Assembly (NCBI GenBank): GCA_900548845.1
Contig: URMI01000078.1
Coordinates: 1 to 5,943, forward strand
Length of the DNA stretch: 5,943 nt
Origin: an uncultured Clostridia bacterium
Lineage (GTDB): Bacteria > Bacillota > Clostridia > Christensenellales > Borkfalkiaceae
Direction of reading: 5' to 3'
The position numbers and the translations under genes are program-made. The notes below the pieces were generated by a model, which saw only the letters and a list, made by a program, of their open reading frames with translations, ran no database searches and was not told where the DNA came from. Positions 1 to 5,565 of this stretch are shown piece after piece (within the stretch, counting starts at the first letter, position 1; each line of letters begins with the position of its first letter).

Positions 1-12
1 CTCTTCCGATCT
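1..12. other. Untrimmed sequencing adapter at contig end
   Basis: The first 12 bases, CTCTTCCGATCT, are identical to the 3' end of the common Illumina TruSeq adapter and sit exactly at the edge of the sequence. Genomic sequence therefore probably begins at base 13. Read on the minus strand these bases add the codons for R-S-E-E to the partial gene beside them, and those residues should not be treated as real. Confidence 0.88.
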
Positions 13-75
13 GGTGGCGCACTTTTCAGAAAGTTCTTCCACTTCTCTTTGGATGTATTCCGCGTTCAAAGCCAT
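1..75 (-). CDS. 5' end of an unidentified gene, cut by contig end
   Basis: An ATG at 75-73 opens a frame that stays open to the left edge. The genuine part is 21 codons (75-13), reading MALNAEYIQREVEELSEKCA then T; the last four codons come from adapter. The start is well supported: AGGAGG lies at 82-87, six bases upstream, and a strong promoter lies about 70 bases upstream. The visible residues look like a charged amphipathic helix with no signal peptide, so the product is probably cytoplasmic. I do not recognise the family from so few residues and assign no function. The gene is separate from the ABC operon on its right, because a terminator and its own promoter lie between them. Confidence 0.7.
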   Translation of the reverse strand, partial: MALNAEYIQREVEELSEKCATRSEE

Positions 76-81
76 AGTTTG

Positions 82-87
82 CCTCCT
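82..87 (-). promoter_or_regulatory. Ribosome binding site of the partial left-edge gene
   Basis: AGGAGG on the minus strand, six bases before the ATG at 75. It is a full match to the anti-Shine-Dalgarno sequence and fixes the start of a gene whose body is missing. Confidence 0.85.
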
Positions 88-141
88 TTTTTTGCGCACG
101 CCGATGCAAAATGCCCGCCGCCGCAAGGGGTATTTTGACCC

Positions 142-171
142 ATCATAACACATTTTTTAGAGGGTTGTCAA
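142..171 (-). promoter_or_regulatory. Sigma-A type promoter for the partial left-edge gene
   Basis: On the minus strand a consensus -35 TTGACA (171-166) is followed by an 18-base spacer and the -10 TATGAT (147-142). A TG one base upstream of the -10 makes it an extended -10. Transcription would begin near 135, giving a leader of about 60 bases before the ATG at 75. The -35 lies inside a short perfect palindrome, GGGTTGTCAACCC (162-174), which could be an operator. Confidence 0.8.
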
Positions 172-219
172 CCCCTGAACGGGAAAGTTGTGTGAAAATT
201 GCACCCAATTGCAGCGCGG

Positions 220-261
220 AAAGAGAAAAGCAGCGCCGCCGCGGCAGAGCCGCGGCGGCGC
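220..261 (-). terminator. Intrinsic terminator of the GntR-ABC operon
   Basis: A perfect 13-bp inverted repeat (233-245 with 249-261, 3-base loop at 246-248) made entirely of G and C lies 24 bases past the permease stop. In the minus-strand direction it is followed by TGCTTTTCTCTTT, a T-rich though interrupted tail. The plus-strand side has no T tract, so it should act only on minus-strand transcripts. It separates the ABC operon from the partial gene at the left edge. Confidence 0.8.
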
Positions 262-285
262 GCATAGCGGATGGGATGATCGGTT

Positions 286-1443
286 TTAAACGGCTTCCGA
301 AAGGACGGATAGAAGGTCGATCCCCCGCGAGAGGCGCAGGATGAGAAGGTCTGTGCCGTACAGGACGCAGCCGAGGAGGAACCCCGCCGCAAGGATGACG
401 GCGACCATGATGATATCCCACTTCTTCAGGCGGAAGGAGCGGCGGTAGATGAAGTAGAGCACAAAGATAACTGCCGCAGCGATGACAGTATAATACAAAA
501 GATCGATGCGCCAGCCTCCGCCCACGCCGAACCCGACGACGAGCACCGCATAGACCGCGATCGCATAGACGGGGATGATGACCTTATAGCCCCACCACGA
601 GGAGGAGACCTGCGCGGCGTTTTCCGACTTGTCCCGATCGGCAAGCAGGAAGAGCGAAAGATATGCCGCCGCCGACTCCGCAAGCCCGAAAAAAAGCGCA
701 AACAAGAATGCGAACTGCACGGGATATTCGTAGCTCACGAGAGAATTCCCGATCCGGATCAGTTCTTCCAGCCGCCCTTCCATGATCCATTCGTGCATGA
801 GCTTCGTGACCGTGGAGACGGGGCTGTAGGTGAAGAGCAGCATGCCGAGCGCATCCCCTATGAGATGTTCCCCGCCGACGGAAAATTCGTAGCTCTGGAC
901 CGCCATGGAAACGCAGAAATTCACGAGAGGCAGCGCGCACGCCCATGCGGCGATAAAGACAATGCCGTCCGCCACGGTGTTGCCGCGCGTGAAGAGGAAG
1001 GCGTTGACCCCGAAGAGGCCCGCGCCCAGAAGGAGCAGAAGCCCGTATGCGGGAAGATAATAGAAGTAATGCAGCTCGGAGCCGCGGAGAGCGATCGCCG
1101 CCGCCGACAGCCAATAGGCGAGCGTAAAGGGCACGAGGGTGAGGACGAGCCCGCCCGCCGTGCGCACAAAGGCGAGCTGCTTCCTCGTGATGGGCAGCGA
1201 ATACCAAAGATCGACGCTGCGCTGCTTCATGCGGTAGGAAAATTGCAGCACGGGGGTCACCGTGCAGAGGATGCAGAGGATGACTGCACTGCATTCGATG
1301 CTGCTGTTTTCAATGCGCTTGCCTGTTTCTGAGATATAATTCGACGACATGGCAACGCCGACGGCGATGACGACGGCGATGGCGGTGAACACGACGAGGG
1401 GCAGAAGATTGCGTTTGAGTTCGTGCAAAAGCGGCTTTTTCAT
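286..1443 (-). CDS. ABC-2 type transporter permease subunit
   Basis: This 385-residue integral membrane protein is the likely channel-forming partner of the ATPase encoded just upstream. Hydrophobic stretches suggest about nine membrane segments, roughly at residues 13-33, 52-69, 96-118, 131-152, 158-182, 244-267, 287-308, 314-335 and 343-362. The short segment SLPITRKQL (82-90), on the cytoplasmic side after the second helix, resembles the LP-x-(S/T)-R motif common in ABC-2 permeases of Gram-positive bacteria. There is no cleavable signal peptide and no binding-protein domain, which fits an exporter. Its ATG overlaps the TGA of the ATPase gene as ATGA, so translation is probably coupled. The substrate cannot be read from the sequence. 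Family knowledge (YtrBC, BcrAB) suggests export of, or resistance to, cell-envelope-active compounds, but that is inference. Confidence 0.85.
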   Translation of the reverse strand: MKKPLLHELKRNLLPLVVFTAIAVVIAVGVAMSSNYISETGKRIENSSIECSAVILCILCTVTPVLQFSYRMKQRSVDLWYSLPITRKQLAFVRTAGGLVLTLVPFTLAYWLSAAAIALRGSELHYFYYLPAYGLLLLLGAGLFGVNAFLFTRGNTVADGIVFIAAWACALPLVNFCVSMAVQSYEFSVGGEHLIGDALGMLLFTYSPVSTVTKLMHEWIMEGRLEELIRIGNSLVSYEYPVQFAFLFALFFGLAESAAAYLSLFLLADRDKSENAAQVSSSWWGYKVIIPVYAIAVYAVLVVGFGVGGGWRIDLLYYTVIAAAVIFVLYFIYRRSFRLKKWDIIMVAVILAAGFLLGCVLYGTDLLILRLSRGIDLLSVLSEAV

Positions 1444-2309
1444 GACAGATACCCCCTGCTCCTGACTTCGCAGAGGAAGAGCTCCTCAAAGTCGACTTTG
1501 ATCTCTTCCACAAAGATGGGCGAAAGCGCCTTAAGCGCCGAGACGATCTCTTCGCGCTCGCCGCGGACGACGAAGCGCACCACGCGCCCCTCGCTCTCGA
1601 AGGAGAGGCACTCGAAGGGGAAGCGTTCGCGCGGGACGGGCTCTTCGAACGCCGCCTGGAACTTATGCACCTGAGCGAGCGTTTCCGAAAGGTCGCCCGC
1701 GTCGGCAACGGCGCCGCCGTCGAGGAGCGCGAAGCCCGAGCAGATATCTTCGAGCTCGCGCAGCGAATGGCTGGAGATGACGGCGGTCGTCCCCTCGAGC
1801 GAGATGATGCCGCGCTTGAGTTCGAGGCGCGCCAAGGGGTCGAGACCGTCAAAGGCCTCGTCCAGGAGAAGATACTTCGGCCGGCATGCGAGCGCGAGCG
1901 CCGCGAATGCCTGCCGCTTCATGCCCTTGGAGAAATTGCGGATGGGCGTGCGGCGTTCGAGCGAAAAGAGTTTTTCGTAACGGGCAAAGAGCTCGTCGTC
2001 GAAAGCATAATAGCTCTTGTAGAGCGCGACGAGCTTTTCCACCGTCGTCCCCGCCGTGTAGTAGGGCTCGTCGGGCAGAAAGAAGAGCTCTTTGCGCTTT
2101 TTCGCGTTGCCCGCGATGTTTTCCCCGTCATATTCGACAGTGCCTTCGTCGGGGCGCAAGACGTCTGCCATCATGCGAAGGAGCGTCGTCTTGCCCGCGC
2201 CGTTGATGCCGACGAGCCCGAACACCGAAGCATCGGGCACCGTCAGGGAGACGCCGCTCAAGACCTCCTTCGTCCCATAACTTTTCCTTAATCCCTTGAT
2301 CGTTATCAT
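1440..2309 (-). CDS. ABC transporter ATP-binding protein (YtrB/BcrA-like)
   Basis: This 289-residue nucleotide-binding subunit would power the adjacent permease at the inner face of the membrane. Walker A is GINGAGKT (34-41), the signature is the variant FSKGM (126-130), Walker B is YLLLDE (146-151), the D-loop is GLDP (155-158), and the switch histidine is H181 in ISSHS. At the Q-loop position the usual glutamine is absent and the segment reads FLPDEPYY (77-84); acidic replacements here are common in the EcsA/BcrA/YtrB group. Residues after about 215 form a C-terminal extension beyond the core fold. The ATG at 2309 is preceded by GGAG at a 6-base gap, and the gene starts 19 bases after the GntR stop. 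The same operon encodes one regulator, one ATPase and one permease, so the transporter is probably an ATPase dimer plus a permease dimer. The substrate is unknown. Confidence 0.92.
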   Translation of the reverse strand: MITIKGLRKSYGTKEVLSGVSLTVPDASVFGLVGINGAGKTTLLRMMADVLRPDEGTVEYDGENIAGNAKKRKELFFLPDEPYYTAGTTVEKLVALYKSYYAFDDELFARYEKLFSLERRTPIRNFSKGMKRQAFAALALACRPKYLLLDEAFDGLDPLARLELKRGIISLEGTTAVISSHSLRELEDICSGFALLDGGAVADAGDLSETLAQVHKFQAAFEEPVPRERFPFECLSFESEGRVVRFVVRGEREEIVSALKALSPIFVEEIKVDFEELFLCEVRSRGYLS

Positions 2310-2328
2310 AACTTACTCCGAATGCGAA

Positions 2329-2673
2329 CTAATCGCGATAAACTTCCTCGATGAGAGAGAGCGCGTCCTCTTTGGAGAGCCCCGCCTCGCGGAATACGAT
2401 GAGACGGGAGCGCGCTTCTTCTTTGACGGGAGAACGCTTTTCCGCCGCGCAGGCGAACACCCCCTTCTTGGGGATGGAACGGATGACGCCCTCGTCTTCG
2501 AGCTCGTAATACGCCCGCGCGACGGTGTTGGGGTTGACCCCCAGCTTGAGCGCCAGATTGCGGACGCTGGGCAGCCGTTCGCCGTCCTTTAAGACGCCGA
2601 GCGAGATGTACCGCTCGACCGTCTCTTTGATCTCCTCGTAAATACTCTTTTTTCCGGTCAGATGAATTTCCAT
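2329..2673 (-). CDS. GntR family regulator, YtrA subfamily
   Basis: This 114-residue DNA-binding protein has an N-terminal winged helix (about residues 8-75). The region typical of GntR proteins is well conserved: GERLPSVRNLALKLGVNPNT (31-50) covers the approach to and the recognition helix, followed by VARAYYELEDEGVI (51-64) and the wing. The C-terminal part is only about 40 residues, too short for a FadR, HutC or MocR effector domain and typical of the YtrA subfamily, where it serves for dimerisation. YtrA-type regulators normally repress ABC transporter operons that they lead, and this gene is the first of such an operon. The ATG at 2673 is the only reasonable start, since an in-frame TAA lies eight codons upstream. 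The ribosome binding site is weak (GGTG), which fits low-level production of an autorepressor. The inducer cannot be predicted. Confidence 0.9.
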   Translation of the reverse strand: MEIHLTGKKSIYEEIKETVERYISLGVLKDGERLPSVRNLALKLGVNPNTVARAYYELEDEGVIRSIPKKGVFACAAEKRSPVKEEARSRLIVFREAGLSKEDALSLIEEVYRD

Positions 2674-2707
2674 GTGCGCACCATATGAGCTGTTTTATCT
2701 GTGACCT

Positions 2708-2727
2708 CTGTCATAATTGTACAACAG
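2708..2727. promoter_or_regulatory. Candidate GntR operator over the -10 element
   Basis: The -10 region contains the perfect palindrome TTGTACAA (2717-2724), and a wider imperfect dyad CTGT-N12-ACAG spans 2708-2727. YtrA-type repressors bind inverted repeats that overlap their own promoter, so this is the natural place for an operator. The arms are short, no second copy is present in the window, and the exact half-site is not established. Confidence 0.35.
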
Positions 2728-2744
2728 GGCCGCCGTTTTGTCAA
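2716..2744 (-). promoter_or_regulatory. Promoter of the GntR-ABC operon
   Basis: On the minus strand TTGACA (2744-2739) is separated by an ideal 17-base spacer from TACAAT (2721-2716). The expected start point is near 2709, leaving a leader of about 35 bases. So strong a core promoter in front of an autoregulatory gene implies that it is normally held down by a repressor, most likely the GntR protein itself. Confidence 0.82.
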
Positions 2745-2772
2745 GGGGTTGGGGAAAAGTTTTATAAAGTTT

Positions 2773-2799
2773 CGGCACCGCAAGAAACGCGCGGTGCCG
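2773..2799 (-). terminator. Hairpin after leuA, probable terminator
   Basis: A perfect 9-bp stem, CGGCACCGC (2773-2781) with GCGGTGCCG (2791-2799) and a 9-base loop, lies 21 bases past the leuA stop. In the minus-strand direction it is followed by AAACTTTATAAAACTTTT, which is A/T-rich but not a clean T run, so it may be a moderate terminator. The consensus promoter of the GntR operon follows directly, which supports a transcript boundary here. Confidence 0.6.
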
Positions 2800-2820
2800 C
2801 ATTTGCAGCCTGAAAATTTC

Positions 2821-4479
2821 TCAGCCGCGGCTTGAAAAGTAGTTGTTGAGCGCCGAGACGAGCGCATACACCGACGAGCGGATGATATCGCTGTTCTCGC
2901 CCGCGCCCCAGAAGAGCTTTCCGTCCTTTTCGACGGCGACGTAGGAAAGCGCCTGCGCGAAGGAGCCCGAAGCGAGGGCGTGCTGTTCGTAGCCCGTCAA
3001 AACATAGTCGATGCCGAAGTACTGCTTGAGGGCGTTACTGACAGCGTCGAGGCGGCCGTTGCCCGTCGCGGTGACGGTGACAACGTCTTTGCCGTCCTTC
3101 ACTTCCACGATGGCGGTGATGCCGTTCTCCTGCTTGTAGTGCACCTCGCCGACGTCGAAGCGGCCGCGGGCGCTCAGGAACCGATCGCAGAAGAGCTTGA
3201 AGAGCTCCTGCGGTTTGAGTTCCTTGTGCTGCTCGTCCGAGACGTGCTTGGCAAGGGCGCTCATCGCCTCGCGCATTTTGGAGGGGAGCTTGATGTCGTA
3301 GCACTGTTCGAGGACGTACCCCACGCCGCCCTTGCCCGACTGCGAGTTGATGCGGATGACGTCCGAATCGTAGATGCGGCCGACGTCGCGCGGGTCGATG
3401 GGAAGATAGGGAACATCCCACACGCCGCCGTGCTCGGCGCGCCAGTGCATGCCCTTGGCGATGGCGTCCTGATGGGAGCCCGAGAACGCCGCGAAGACGA
3501 GCTCGCCCGCATAGGGCTGACGGGGAGAAATTCTGAGCGTGGTGAATTGTTCGTAGGCGTCCGCGACGGAGGGCATATCGGAAAAATCCAGCCCGGGATC
3601 GACGCCCTGCGAATACATATTCATGGCGAGGGTGACGATATCGCAGTTGCCCGTGCGCTCGCCGTTGCCGAAGAGGGTGCCTTCGACGCGGTCGGCGCCC
3701 GCAAGGAGGCCGAACTCCGCCGTTGCGACGCCCGTGCCGCGGTCGTTGTGGGGATGAAGGGACAAAACGACGTTCTCGCGGTACTTCATGTGCTTGTGCA
3801 TGTACTCGATCTGCTGCGCGTAGACGTGCGGCATGGCGTTTTCCACCGTGGAGGGAAGGTTGATGACCGCCTTCCTGTCTGCCGTGGGCTGCCAGATATC
3901 GAGGACGGCGTTGACGACTTCGAGCGCGTACTCGGGCTCGGTGCCCGTGAAGCTCTCGGGCGAATATTCGAAGCGGTACTTCTCGCCCGCCTCTTCGGTG
4001 AGCTGCTTCAGAAGCTTCGCGCCGTCGACGGCGATCTGCTTTATTTCCTCTTTGGACTTTTTGAAGACCTGCTCGCGCTGGGCGACGGAGGTCGAATTAT
4101 AGACGTGGACGATGACGTTCTTGGCGCCCTTGACCGCCTCGAAGGTGCGGCGGATGATGTGCTCGCGCGCCTGCGTCAGCACCTGGATGGTGACGTCGTC
4201 GGGGATGAGATCCTGTTCGATGAGGGCGCGAAGGAAGGCGTACTCCGTCTCGCTCGCAGCGGGGAAGCCCACCTCGATCTCCTTGAAGCCGACCCGAAGG
4301 AGCAGTTTGAAAAATTCGAGCTTGGTCTCGAGCGACATGGGCTCGATGAGCGCCTGGTTGCCGTCGCGCAAATCAACGCTGCACCAGACGGGCGCTTTTT
4401 CCACCATGTCTTTTTCCGCCCAATCCATGCAGCGCTCGGGCGGAAGGATGAATTGTTTGCAGTACTTGTTGTTCTCCAT
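2821..4479 (-). CDS. leuA: 2-isopropylmalate synthase (long, LeuA type 2 form)
   Basis: This enzyme condenses acetyl-CoA with 2-oxoisovalerate, the committed step of leucine synthesis in the cytoplasm. The 552-residue protein begins MENNKYCKQF and has an N-terminal HMGL-like TIM barrel: SVDLRDGNQAL (34-44, with probable active-site R38 and metal ligand D39), the metal-binding LHPHNDRGTG (241-250, H242 and H244), and GNGERTGN (271-278), which supplies a further ligand. A linker region (about 310-430) leads to a C-terminal LeuA dimer domain (about 437-552) ending in GENSDIIRSSVYAL, the part that binds leucine for feedback inhibition in relatives. Length and motifs match the yeast/actinobacterial type rather than the roughly 510-residue LeuA type 1, and the barrel opening SVDLRDGNQAL fits isopropylmalate synthase better than homocitrate or citramalate synthase. 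AGGAGG at 4485-4490, five bases before the ATG at 4479, fixes the start. The frame remains open to an ATG at 4563, but that stretch is T-box RNA. No leuB, leuC or leuD is adjacent. Confidence 0.95.
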   Translation of the reverse strand: MENNKYCKQFILPPERCMDWAEKDMVEKAPVWCSVDLRDGNQALIEPMSLETKLEFFKLLLRVGFKEIEVGFPAASETEYAFLRALIEQDLIPDDVTIQVLTQAREHIIRRTFEAVKGAKNVIVHVYNSTSVAQREQVFKKSKEEIKQIAVDGAKLLKQLTEEAGEKYRFEYSPESFTGTEPEYALEVVNAVLDIWQPTADRKAVINLPSTVENAMPHVYAQQIEYMHKHMKYRENVVLSLHPHNDRGTGVATAEFGLLAGADRVEGTLFGNGERTGNCDIVTLAMNMYSQGVDPGLDFSDMPSVADAYEQFTTLRISPRQPYAGELVFAAFSGSHQDAIAKGMHWRAEHGGVWDVPYLPIDPRDVGRIYDSDVIRINSQSGKGGVGYVLEQCYDIKLPSKMREAMSALAKHVSDEQHKELKPQELFKLFCDRFLSARGRFDVGEVHYKQENGITAIVEVKDGKDVVTVTATGNGRLDAVSNALKQYFGIDYVLTGYEQHALASGSFAQALSYVAVEKDGKLFWGAGENSDIIRSSVYALVSALNNYFSSRG

Positions 4480-4484
4480 GAGTC

Positions 4485-4490
4485 CCTCCT
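4485..4490 (-). promoter_or_regulatory. Ribosome binding site that fixes the leuA start
   Basis: AGGAGG on the minus strand, with five bases before the ATG at 4479. It decides against the longer in-frame start at 4563, which would place coding sequence inside the T-box terminator. Confidence 0.9.
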
Positions 4491-4500
4491 CACTTGAAAT

Positions 4501-4532
4501 AAAAAAGCCGCGCCTCCCGAAAAGAGACGCGG
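4501..4532 (-). terminator. Regulated terminator of the leuA T-box
   Basis: CCGCGTCTC (4532-4524) pairs with GAGGCGCGG (4516-4508) through nine base pairs, one of them G-U, with a 7-base loop. The stem is followed by CTTTTTTATTT. Its 5' arm contains the CTCT that the antiterminator would pair with AAGAG, so the two structures are mutually exclusive. It stops transcription when tRNA-Leu is charged. Confidence 0.92.
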
Positions 4533-4749
4533 AATCGCGCGGTACCACTCTTATTGCGGGCACATGCCCGCCGCTTGACGGATACTTCCATATCCTCTCC
4601 CTGTAACGGGGGACGCCGTTCCGCCTTACTTTGGTTCGGGCAGACCGCTCGGCGGTGAGTTCGCCCCTCCCCTCTGCCGCCTCGCACCTTCCGGCGGCTC
4701 TCTGAAAGCAGGAAAAAGGGGGTACTGCTCCGCGTCTTCGCGTTATATT
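4501..4749 (-). ncRNA. T-box riboswitch leader, tRNA-Leu specific (CUC)
   Basis: The leader senses uncharged tRNA-Leu and lets transcription continue into leuA. Stem I carries the loop-E sequence AGTA (4726-4723) opposite GAA (4662-4660), with the specifier codon CTC at 4659-4657, reading leucine. The distal part has the conserved CAGAGAGCCG (4704-4695) and GGTGCGA (4688-4682). A stem IIA/B-like pseudoknot is visible: AACGG (4620-4616) with CCGTT (4609-4605), and CCC (4612-4610) with GGG (4601-4599). Stem III is GCGGGC/GCCCGC (4571-4556). The T-box itself is AAGAGTGGTACCGCG (4552-4538). Its UGGU would pair with an ACCA tRNA end, so it expects discriminator A, which fits tRNA-Leu. The antiterminator arm AAGAG has its partner CTCTT at 4526-4522. 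Fold assignments were made by eye. Confidence 0.95.
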
Positions 4750-4755
4750 TGTTCT

Positions 4756-4784
4756 ATCATATCATGAAGATACGAAAAAAGCAA
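4756..4784 (-). promoter_or_regulatory. Promoter of the leuA T-box transcript
   Basis: On the minus strand TTGCTT (4784-4779) is followed by a 17-base spacer and TATGAT (4761-4756), with a TG that makes an extended -10 (TGATATGAT). The start point would fall near 4749, just before stem I of the T-box. An overlapping TTGCTT four bases upstream (4788-4783) gives a spacer that is too long, so the inner one is preferred. Confidence 0.75.
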
Positions 4785-4812
4785 GCAATTTTCGGGGAAT
4801 TTTGAAATTTTC

Positions 4813-5184
4813 TCACCCCTTGGCGGCACAAGCGGCGCACACGCCCGAAACTTCGAGCTCGCTCTCTTCGAAAAGAAAGCCTTCGGGCAGAGCGAGGGGC
4901 GCGGGAACGCCTTGAAGATCCCACACCCTGCCGCAGAGGCGGCAGCGCGCGTGCGCATGGGGGGAAGTGTTATGATCGTAGTGCGCCTCGTCGCCGAGGA
5001 GACGGAGCTTTTTCACCCTGCCGCTCTCCGAAAAGGCGGAAAGGACGCGGAAGACCGTCCCGCGGCTGACCGCGGGCTCTTTGCCCTGCAAATACGCGTA
5101 CACTTCCGTCGCCGACGGATGATCGAGCGCACGAAGCGCATCATATACCGCCTGTTTTTGCGCTGTGCGGCGCTGAGACGTCAT
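4813..5184 (-). CDS. Fur family regulator with PerR-type metal site
   Basis: This 123-residue metal-dependent repressor has an N-terminal winged helix (about 1-65, recognition region RGTVFRVLSAF) and a C-terminal dimerisation domain with a structural zinc site of two CxxC pairs, C81/C84 and C116/C119. Aligned from memory with Bacillus subtilis PerR, all five regulatory metal ligands are present: H22 (PerR H37), D70 (D85), H76 (H91), H78 (H93) and D89 (D104). The aspartate at the last position is the PerR-like choice; the iron-sensing Fur of B. subtilis has glutamate there. This points to peroxide sensing through iron-catalysed histidine oxidation, which remains inference. The protein is about 20 residues shorter than PerR, mostly at the N terminus. 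A purine-rich GAGGGA precedes the ATG at 5184. It lies 36 bases after the DUF1292 stop and is probably cotranscribed with it. No strong terminator is visible after it, so some read-through into the leuA leader is possible. Confidence 0.9.
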   Translation of the reverse strand: MTSQRRTAQKQAVYDALRALDHPSATEVYAYLQGKEPAVSRGTVFRVLSAFSESGRVKKLRLLGDEAHYDHNTSPHAHARCRLCGRVWDLQGVPAPLALPEGFLFEESELEVSGVCAACAAKG

Positions 5185-5220
5185 CTTGCTTCCCTCTTCC
5201 CCGCAGAGTTCCCGACCGCC

Positions 5221-5565
5221 TTAGTTCTCTTCGTCGGGCTCGAGCATCGCCGCTTCGTCGGCGTCCTCAGAGTCTTCGTACTGGTTGCAGAATTCTGCGA
5301 ACACCTCGTCGAGGAGCGCGTCGTCGTCGATGGTCTCGAGGCGCTCGTCGTCCTCGTCGCCCACCAGGCGGAAGACGGCGACTTCCTCGCCTTCATCCTC
5401 GTCCGCTTCCTCCACGCTGAGAACGGGCGTGAAGAAGCAGTACCATTCGCCCTTGTACTCGATGGTGCCGACGTGCTCGTAGCGCAGCGTGTTGCCGTCC
5501 TCGTCGATGAGTTCGACGATGTTGTCGCCGTCCTCGTAATCGTTGTTCTCTTCCTTGAAGCTCAT
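5221..5565 (-). CDS. DUF1292 acidic protein (probable separate start)
   Basis: This 114-residue protein belongs to the DUF1292 (YrzB-like) family, small soluble proteins of Firmicutes with no established function. The core is NIVELIDEDGNTLRYEHVGT (15-34), then IEYKGEWYCFFTPV (35-48), an acidic linker, and VAVFRLVGDEDDERLETIDD (62-81), which match the usual order of this domain: a short beta-rich unit followed by the F-R-L segment and a helix. About 43 of 114 residues are Asp or Glu against only five Lys or Arg, so it is strongly acidic. The ATG at 5565 is preceded by AAGGAG (5575-5580) with a 9-base gap, good evidence that it is translated in its own right even though the frame is continuous with ruvX. 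The order ruvX, DUF1292, Fur is common in Clostridia. Confidence 0.82.
   Translation of the reverse strand: MSFKEENNDYEDGDNIVELIDEDGNTLRYEHVGTIEYKGEWYCFFTPVLSVEEADEDEGEEVAVFRLVGDEDDERLETIDDDALLDEVFAEFCNQYEDSEDADEAAMLEPDEEN

Noticed and set aside
793..1332. Plus-strand frame of 179 codons opposite the permease
   Set aside because: The translation is charged and repetitive without a domain, and the minus strand encodes a clear multi-spanning permease.
1665..2291. Plus-strand frame of 208 codons opposite the ABC ATPase
   Set aside because: It is an antisense shadow of a gene with intact Walker A, Walker B, signature and H-loop motifs.
2980..4497. 505-codon open frame on the plus strand opposite leuA
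   Set aside because: It is a mirror of the GC-rich leuA codons: its translation is full of V, A, D, R and L repeats, has no recognisable domain and no ribosome binding site, and leuA is unmistakable on the other strand.
4480..4563. 28-codon N-terminal extension of leuA starting at an ATG at 4563
   Set aside because: It would cover the T-box acceptor bulge and the terminator, lacks a suitable ribosome binding site, and the LeuA family begins at MENNKYCKQF, where AGGAGG is correctly placed.
4490..4687. 65-codon minus-strand frame within the leuA leader
   Set aside because: It lies wholly in structured T-box RNA, and its reading crosses stem III and the terminator. Leader peptide control is not expected in a T-box.
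4789..4816. Possible terminator after the Fur gene (GGGG and CCCC around an A/T-rich core)
   Set aside because: The GGGG/CCCC pairing leaves an unpaired asymmetric interior and only a weak A/T stem, so it is not a convincing intrinsic terminator.
5285..5400. Repetitive GTC/CTC-rich tract resembling a microsatellite
   Set aside because: It is the complement of GAC/GAG codons in the acidic DUF1292 protein; the units vary and no exact tandem array is present.
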